Positions 37,050 to 41,466 of a stretch of 41,466 nucleotides of DNA are shown here, in pieces. Source of the stretch: a bacterium (GTDB taxonomy: Bacteria > Margulisbacteria > Marinamargulisbacteria > UBA817 > JAQBTH01); the NCBI GenBank assembly GCA_027623425.1, contig JAQBTH010000008.1, forward strand, positions 1 through 41,466, given 5' to 3'. Below the pieces are notes generated by a model, which was given only the letters and a program-made list of their open reading frames with translations, was not told where the DNA came from and did not search any database. The stretch's first letter is position 1. Each line of letters starts with the position of its first letter. The translations under genes were made by a program, and so were the position numbers.

Positions 37050-37613
37050 ATGCAATTAGTTGCAACGCAAATTAGAACAGGAATGATTTTGGATTTAGAA
37101 GGAGACCTATACCGTGTTACCGATTGTTTACACGTGACTCCAGGTAAGGGCGTCGCATGCATGCAGACCAAGCTAAAGCACATCATCACAGGCAAAAACT
37201 TAGAGAAGCGCTTCCGCAGTGCGGACCGTGTCGAGAAAGCCGAGTTTGATGAACGCACAATGCAATATCTATATGCGGATCAATCCGGCCATATTTTTAT
37301 GGACAATGAGAATTACGAGCAATTCAATTTAAGCAACGAAATGATTGGTGAGCAAGTGATTTATTTAACAGCAGAAACCAGTTACAGCGTTATGTTTCAT
37401 GATGGTGCGCCTATCAGCTTATCGCTTCCAAACTCTGTTGAATTGAAAGTCACAATGGCACCTCCGGAAATTAAAAAAGCCACTGCGTCTGCTTCACTTC
37501 GTCCTGTCGAATTAGAAAATGGCATGTCAGTTAATGCGCCTGCGTTTATTAAAGAAGGCGATATTGTGCGCGTTAATACGGATACGAACGAGTACATGGA
37601 GCGCGTAAGATAA
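37050..37613 (+). CDS. efp: Elongation factor P
   Basis: Relieves ribosome stalling at proline runs. 187 residues with the three beta domains of the family. The tip of domain I carries a lysine, K33 in PGKG, the residue modified in many species; the modifying enzyme is not in the window. Other motifs are TKLKHIITGKNLEKRF and the C-terminal GDIVRVNTDTNEYMERV. GAGGTG precedes ATG 37050. First gene of a five-gene operon; the stop overlaps the next start by 1 base. Confidence 0.97.
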   Translation: MQLVATQIRTGMILDLEGDLYRVTDCLHVTPGKGVACMQTKLKHIITGKNLEKRFRSADRVEKAEFDERTMQYLYADQSGHIFMDNENYEQFNLSNEMIGEQVIYLTAETSYSVMFHDGAPISLSLPNSVELKVTMAPPEIKKATASASLRPVELENGMSVNAPAFIKEGDIVRVNTDTNEYMERVR

Positions 37614-37954
37614 TGGAGCCGGCGGATCATAATGATCACGAAGATGATGCTTTCGTAGATGCCGAATTCGGGGGCGAAATTGAGTTGGAAATAGAAGAAA
37701 AAGTGGCCCAGGGGCACTATTCAAATTTAGTCGTGTCAAATTTTAACGACGATGAATTTATTATGGACTTTGCCTTTATTCAACCCAATGTGCCGAAAGG
37801 AAAGGTGCGTTCTAGAGTGATTATGACACCTCGAAACGTGAAACGTTTAAAGCGCTTACTTGAAGAAAACATCAAGCATTATGAAGGAAAGAACGGCGAT
37901 ATTGATTCAAACGATAGCGGCCCAGTTGGCGGCTTTAACATTAGTTTTAACTAA
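37613..37954 (+). CDS. DUF3467 family protein
   Basis: 113 residues. An acidic N-terminus (Asp/Glu-rich, 1-30) leads into a domain GHYSNLVVSNFNDDEFIMDFAF, then KGKVRSRVIMTPRNVKRLKRLLEENIKHYE, which matches the DUF3467 pattern (strands followed by a helix with the SRV/MTP motif). The family has no established function. Single-base overlaps with efp and tadA imply tight coupling. Confident as a gene; family assigned from memory of the pattern. Confidence 0.8.
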   Translation: MEPADHNDHEDDAFVDAEFGGEIELEIEEKVAQGHYSNLVVSNFNDDEFIMDFAFIQPNVPKGKVRSRVIMTPRNVKRLKRLLEENIKHYEGKNGDIDSNDSGPVGGFNISFN

Positions 37955-38394
37955 TGAATGACCCTGTCATTCTCGCATTGGATTATGCGAGGAAAGCCGC
38001 CCAAGCTGGCGAAGTGCCCGTGGGCGCAGTTGTGATTAAAGATGGTCAAATCATCGGTGTTGGGGAAAACCAAAAGGAACACAGCCATGATCCCACCTCA
38101 CATGCGGAAATTGTGGCAATTCGCCAAGCGGCTGCTCACCTGGGTGACTGGCGCTTAGATGGCTGTGTTTTAGCCTGTACGCTAGAACCATGCCCCATGT
38201 GTGCGGGGGCAATCTTGCAATCTAGAATTGCCGAGGTAATATTTGGCGCAAAGGATTTAAGATGGGGGGCCGCAGGTACCATTGTGGACCTGCTAACTGA
38301 AAAACAGTTTAACCACCAGTGCAAGGTAACCTATCAACCAAACAGTGAGTGTGAATCAATACTCAAGCAATTCTTTAAGGAGAGGCGTGGCTAA
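37954..38394 (+). CDS. tadA: tRNA-specific adenosine deaminase
   Basis: Makes inosine at the wobble position of tRNA-Arg(ACG). 146 residues with the zinc motif H50-A-E52 and PCPMC (C80, C83). VPVGAVVIKDG at the start and the C-terminal helix ESILKQFFKERR fit TadA rather than other deaminases. The ATG overlaps the DUF3467 stop by 1 base. Confidence 0.95.
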   Translation: MNDPVILALDYARKAAQAGEVPVGAVVIKDGQIIGVGENQKEHSHDPTSHAEIVAIRQAAAHLGDWRLDGCVLACTLEPCPMCAGAILQSRIAEVIFGAKDLRWGAAGTIVDLLTEKQFNHQCKVTYQPNSECESILKQFFKERRG

Positions 38395-39105
38395 ATGGGA
38401 TTTGGGGGGGTGCTACAACGGGCATTGCAACTACTATTGCCAGAGCCGTGTGCGGGTTGTGGGCGTTTGGGCACATCTGTCTGCCAAACATGCATAGACG
38501 AATTATCCTTTGTTCCACGCCTAATACCCACGCCGTCCAAATGCGAGTCCATCACCTATTATGCGGATTATACAGGAATCATAAAACAGTTAATCAGTGT
38601 CGGTAAGTTTGACGGCTCACGGACCGTATTAGAACAGGTGGGTAAAAAATTAGCGATTGCAGTAAATCATTTGCATTTGGAATGCGATTTAATAATGCCA
38701 ATTCCAATTCACAAAAAGCGGCAAAAGAGCCGAGGATTTAATCAGGTTGAAGTGTTGTTTAAACGCAGTTTAGACAATGAGGGTTTACGATTCGAATCGG
38801 GATTAACTAGGCAAAGAAACACCACTCCACTGTACGAACTAAATCCTCAAGAACGGGCTAAGGTGATGGAAGGCAATATTACGGTGGATGTATCAAAAGT
38901 GGTGTCAGGAAAGCGGGTGTTGCTATTATATGATATTTACACGTCCGGCACCACATTAAACGCCGCCGCAAACGCGCTTAAATCCGCCGGCGCCAGCCAA
39001 GTAACCGCCCATGTTCTGTGCTATAGTAAGCCCCATGAAAAAAGACGTGATCATTTCCATTCAATCACCACCGACTCACCAAGATCTAATCAAACAATTA
39101 AGTGA
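38395..39105 (+). CDS. comF: ComF family phosphoribosyltransferase-like protein
   Basis: 236 residues. An N-terminal zinc-finger motif CAGCGRLGTSVCQTC (about 19-33) leads to a type I phosphoribosyltransferase fold with the PRPP-like loop LLLYDIYTSGTT. In naturally competent bacteria ComF works with ComFA in taking up single-stranded DNA; relatives without competence are common. The normal family end is near residue 213 (VLCYSK); the last 25 residues or so are polar and encoded by bases that also encode the start of mfd. The ATG follows tadA with no gap; AAGGAG lies 13 bases before. Confidence 0.9.
   Translation: MGFGGVLQRALQLLLPEPCAGCGRLGTSVCQTCIDELSFVPRLIPTPSKCESITYYADYTGIIKQLISVGKFDGSRTVLEQVGKKLAIAVNHLHLECDLIMPIPIHKKRQKSRGFNQVEVLFKRSLDNEGLRFESGLTRQRNTTPLYELNPQERAKVMEGNITVDVSKVVSGKRVLLLYDIYTSGTTLNAAANALKSAGASQVTAHVLCYSKPHEKRRDHFHSITTDSPRSNQTIK
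39019..39027 (+). promoter_or_regulatory. Extended -10 element of mfd, inside comF
   Basis: TGCTATAGT, ending 7 bases before the mfd ATG at 39035. Identical to the element before thiC. No -35 and no Shine-Dalgarno are seen for mfd, so a leaderless transcript from inside comF is possible. Confidence 0.4.
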
Positions 39106-41167
39106 CTTGGGGTATGTTCGCGTGAATATGGTTTTGGAAATCGGGGACATCGCCGTTCGCGGTGATATCATCGATGTGTTTTCAACCAACCATTCTCATC
39201 CCGTTCGAATTGAATATTTCGGGGACGAGATTGAACGAATGGGTACCTTTGATATTTCAACGCAGCGTCTATTAAACCCCATTGAATCCACCACAATACA
39301 TAAAGCAAAACGGGATGGAAAAACGCCTCAGTTTATTTTTGATAACACACCAGCAGACGCGAAGCTCATTACCGATTTTAAACAGGGTGATTATGTCGTG
39401 CATGAAGATTATGGTATTGGCCGTTATGAAGGGTTGATGCATCTTACGTTTGGTGAAAAAGAAGGCGATTATGTTTACTTGAAGTATAAAGAACAAGACA
39501 AATTGTATGTGCCTATCGAACAAGTGCATCTGCTGCATAAATATTCTGGAGGCAGTTTGACGCCCAAAATTAATCATTTGCACGATGGGTCTTGGAATCG
39601 AATAAAAACCGCAGCACGGCGCGCGCTAAAAGAATTGGCTGAAGCCATTTACAACACCATCAAACTACGCCAAGAAGAAGATGGCTTTTCGTTTATGGAA
39701 GATTCCGAGAATCAAATTAATTTTGAAGAAGACTGCGGCTTTAAGCTTACCGAAGATCAAGAAACGGCAATCGTGGCGATAAAAGCGGATATGGAAAGTA
39801 AAAAACCCATGGATCGGTTAATTTGTGGTGATGTTGGTTTTGGTAAAACCGAGTTAATTATGCGCTCTGCATTTAAGGCGTGTGAGAATTTGAAACAAGT
39901 CGCCGTATTAGTACCTACCACTATATTGGCCGAGCAACACGCCAAAACTTTCGAAGCGCGTTTTGCGAAGTACGGCTTTAAGGTGGGATGTTTAAGTCGG
40001 TTACGCCCAGAAAAAGAACAAAGGCAAGTAATAGCCGACCTTGCGAGCCATAAGATAGATGTGATTATTGGCACCCATAGCATATTGCAGAAACGGGTTA
40101 AATTTAAGGACTTGGGGTTATTAGTGGTAGACGAAGAGCAGCGCTTTGGTGTCACCCATAAGGAACGTATTAAATCCATGAAAGTTAACGTGGATATATT
40201 AACCACATCTGCCACACCAATTCCACGCACCCTCTATATGGCATTAACAGGGGCCAGAGATTTTTCGATTTTGCAAACAGCGCCGCCAGGTCGAAAACCC
40301 ATTCGCACCACTGTGGCCGCCTATTCAAAACCCCACGTCAAAAATGCAATTCAAGCTGAGCTTAAACGAAAGGGTCAGGTCTACTATCTATACAATCGCG
40401 TCGAAACCATACAAGATAAGGCCGCCCAACTTCAAAAAATCGTGCCAAAAGCGCGCATCGCAATAGTGCATGGCCAAATGAACGCCAAAAAAATGGAAAC
40501 GATTATGGCGGACTTTTATATGGGTAAGACTGATATTTTGGTGTGCACCACAATCATTGAAAATGGATTGGATATCAGTAATGTAAATACTATTATTATA
40601 GATCGAGCAGAGCATTTAGGGCTTTCTCAAATTCATCAAATTCGTGGGCGAGTGGGCAGAACCGATCGGCAAGGGTTTGCCCACGTGCTGTATTCCACAG
40701 AAGAGGGGTTAAGTGAAAATAGTAAGAAACGATTGCGAGCGATTAAAGAGTATGTGGCCCTAGGTTCGGGCTACAACTTGGCAATGAAAGACTTAGAAAT
40801 ACGCGGTGCAGGAACATTACTAGGTGAAAAACAATCCGGCCACATGACAGCCATTGGTTTTGAGCTCTATTGCAAACTTCTAGAACAAACCGTCACCACC
40901 GCCAAAGTAAAAGGGGGTGCAGGCAGCGCGTCTGTTCCAGAAGGCAGTATGCGCGCGTCTTACCAACTCAAACCATCAATAAAGGCCTATATCCCATCAG
41001 ATTATGTGGAAAATCCCAGTGAACGGCTCGCCATATACAGACGCATCAATGAATGCCGGTTTCAGGTGCAATTAGATGACATTATTTATGAGATGAATGA
41101 CAGGTATGGTGATGCACCCAAAATCGTAACCGTCCTTTTAAATACCATTCGCAAGCAACTAAACTAG
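39035..41167 (+). CDS. mfd: Short Mfd-like transcription-repair coupling factor
   Basis: Mfd is a DNA translocase that pushes stalled RNA polymerase. This one has 710 residues against about 1150. Present: an 80-residue remnant of the UvrB-like domain 1b (14-85; DIAVRGDIIDVF, RIEYFGDEI), the RNA-polymerase-interacting domain (about 110-210; GDYVVHEDYGIGRYEG), and a complete RecG-like motor with Walker A GDVGFGKTE (264-272), DEEQ (366-369), SATPIPRTL and QIRGRVGR (535-542). Also present is the first 70 residues or so of domain 7 (KAYIPSDYVENPSERLAIYRRI). Missing: domains 1a and 2 (UvrA contact), domain 3, and the end of domain 7. ATG 39035 overlaps comF by 71 bases. The frame is clean throughout. 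Confidence 0.93.
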   Translation: MKKDVIISIQSPPTHQDLIKQLSDLGYVRVNMVLEIGDIAVRGDIIDVFSTNHSHPVRIEYFGDEIERMGTFDISTQRLLNPIESTTIHKAKRDGKTPQFIFDNTPADAKLITDFKQGDYVVHEDYGIGRYEGLMHLTFGEKEGDYVYLKYKEQDKLYVPIEQVHLLHKYSGGSLTPKINHLHDGSWNRIKTAARRALKELAEAIYNTIKLRQEEDGFSFMEDSENQINFEEDCGFKLTEDQETAIVAIKADMESKKPMDRLICGDVGFGKTELIMRSAFKACENLKQVAVLVPTTILAEQHAKTFEARFAKYGFKVGCLSRLRPEKEQRQVIADLASHKIDVIIGTHSILQKRVKFKDLGLLVVDEEQRFGVTHKERIKSMKVNVDILTTSATPIPRTLYMALTGARDFSILQTAPPGRKPIRTTVAAYSKPHVKNAIQAELKRKGQVYYLYNRVETIQDKAAQLQKIVPKARIAIVHGQMNAKKMETIMADFYMGKTDILVCTTIIENGLDISNVNTIIIDRAEHLGLSQIHQIRGRVGRTDRQGFAHVLYSTEEGLSENSKKRLRAIKEYVALGSGYNLAMKDLEIRGAGTLLGEKQSGHMTAIGFELYCKLLEQTVTTAKVKGGAGSASVPEGSMRASYQLKPSIKAYIPSDYVENPSERLAIYRRINECRFQVQLDDIIYEMNDRYGDAPKIVTVLLNTIRKQLN

Positions 41168-41436
41168 CCGCGAGCGCCCTTGTTCCCCTGTTTTTTTGAT
41201 ACTTTTTTATAGGCTTTGTATATGCTCTCTGACATTTCATCAGCATATTCTTCAATATCATTTGTTTCACCCATCGAATAGGCAATTTCAGCAAAGCGTT
41301 GGCAAATCTCTCTGATTTGAGCCAGCTCAATTTGTACCTGTTGGCCACCCATACCCAATATGACATTGGCGGCGCCGTTTACATCCTTATTTGCATAAGA
41401 GTTGCCCATTGAAGATTTATTAGGTCGGATATCCAT
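41164..41436 (-). CDS. Small protein of 90 residues, unknown function
   Basis: 90 residues from ATG 41436 to TAG 41164. A polar N-terminus (RPNKSSMGNSYANKDVNG) leads to helices, QVQIELAQIREICQRFAEIAYSMG and then IEEYADEMSESIYKAYKKVSKKQ, and a basic end. No membrane segment and no family recognised; the helical, mixed-charge make-up suggests a protein-binding or nucleoid-type role, without proof. The in-frame start at 41454 is less likely, as the -10 element overlaps it. The stop shares CTAG with the mfd stop. Confidence 0.65.
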   Translation of the reverse strand: MDIRPNKSSMGNSYANKDVNGAANVILGMGGQQVQIELAQIREICQRFAEIAYSMGETNDIEEYADEMSESIYKAYKKVSKKQGNKGARG

Positions 41437-41444
41437 GTACCAAG

Positions 41445-41453
41445 AATATATCA
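41445..41453 (-). promoter_or_regulatory. Extended -10 element of the 90-residue gene
   Basis: On the minus strand TGATATATT, ending 8 bases before ATG 41436. There is no Shine-Dalgarno before that ATG. The -35 region is outside the window. Confidence 0.4.
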
Positions 41454-41466
41454 TATTTCAATTACA

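Overview
The window is a gene-dense, mostly housekeeping stretch of a bacterial chromosome. Base composition looks moderately AT-rich by eye (not computed). The envelope appears Gram-negative-like: a ScsB/DsbD-type thiol reductase with a periplasmic domain, a secreted lytic transglycosylase and a Tat system. Several traits recall Terrabacteria instead: a compact SigA-like sigma factor, the order rpsP-khpA-ylqD-trmD-rplS, and a PurF with propeptide and four Fe-S cysteines. A deep-branching or candidate-phylum relative of that part of the tree is possible, but I cannot name the organism. I saw no tRNA or rRNA gene, CRISPR array, prophage, transposase or classical defence system.

Layout. 1-309 is the 3' end of an unknown gene. 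thiC (-) and aroE (+) diverge from a cluster of short palindromic repeats. An NYN-domain protein and a membrane protein follow (3152-4467), then a 43-codon gene on the minus strand, then rplY-pyrF. rpoD (-) faces pyrF. 7529-8442 holds two orphan genes. A Bax-inhibitor-like membrane protein and tatC-tatA occupy 8465-10240 on the minus strand.

A plus-strand block carA-purF-carB-proS-lytic transglycosylase (10400-18746) is followed by a very long co-directional run from 18867 to 31577: rpsA-trpB-trpA, then rpsP-khpA-ylqD-trmD-rplS, then argC-argJ-argB-argF-argG-argH-ndk. Many genes overlap by 1 to about 30 bases. The run links translation with tryptophan, arginine and nucleotide synthesis. carAB supplies carbamoyl phosphate both to pyrimidine synthesis (pyrF is nearby) and to argF. 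Next come yajQ and an unusually long AGCS symporter (-), an orphan Pro/Gln-rich protein (+), a small membrane protein with dsbD (-), and a tightly overlapped plus-strand operon efp-DUF3467-tadA-comF-mfd. A small orphan gene (-) closes the window.

Main points of interest: (i) the mfd gene encodes a mini-Mfd of about 710 residues that lacks the UvrA-binding part, domain D3 and the C-terminal end; (ii) at least six genes have a -10 element ending 6-8 bases before the start codon, predicting leaderless mRNAs; (iii) extended -10 promoters (TGnTAnnnT) recur; (iv) purF sits between carA and carB; (v) TrmD has altered signature loops; (vi) the symporter carries a soluble insertion of about 180 residues; (vii) there are several small unrecognised genes. 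I did not find a clear new multi-gene system.
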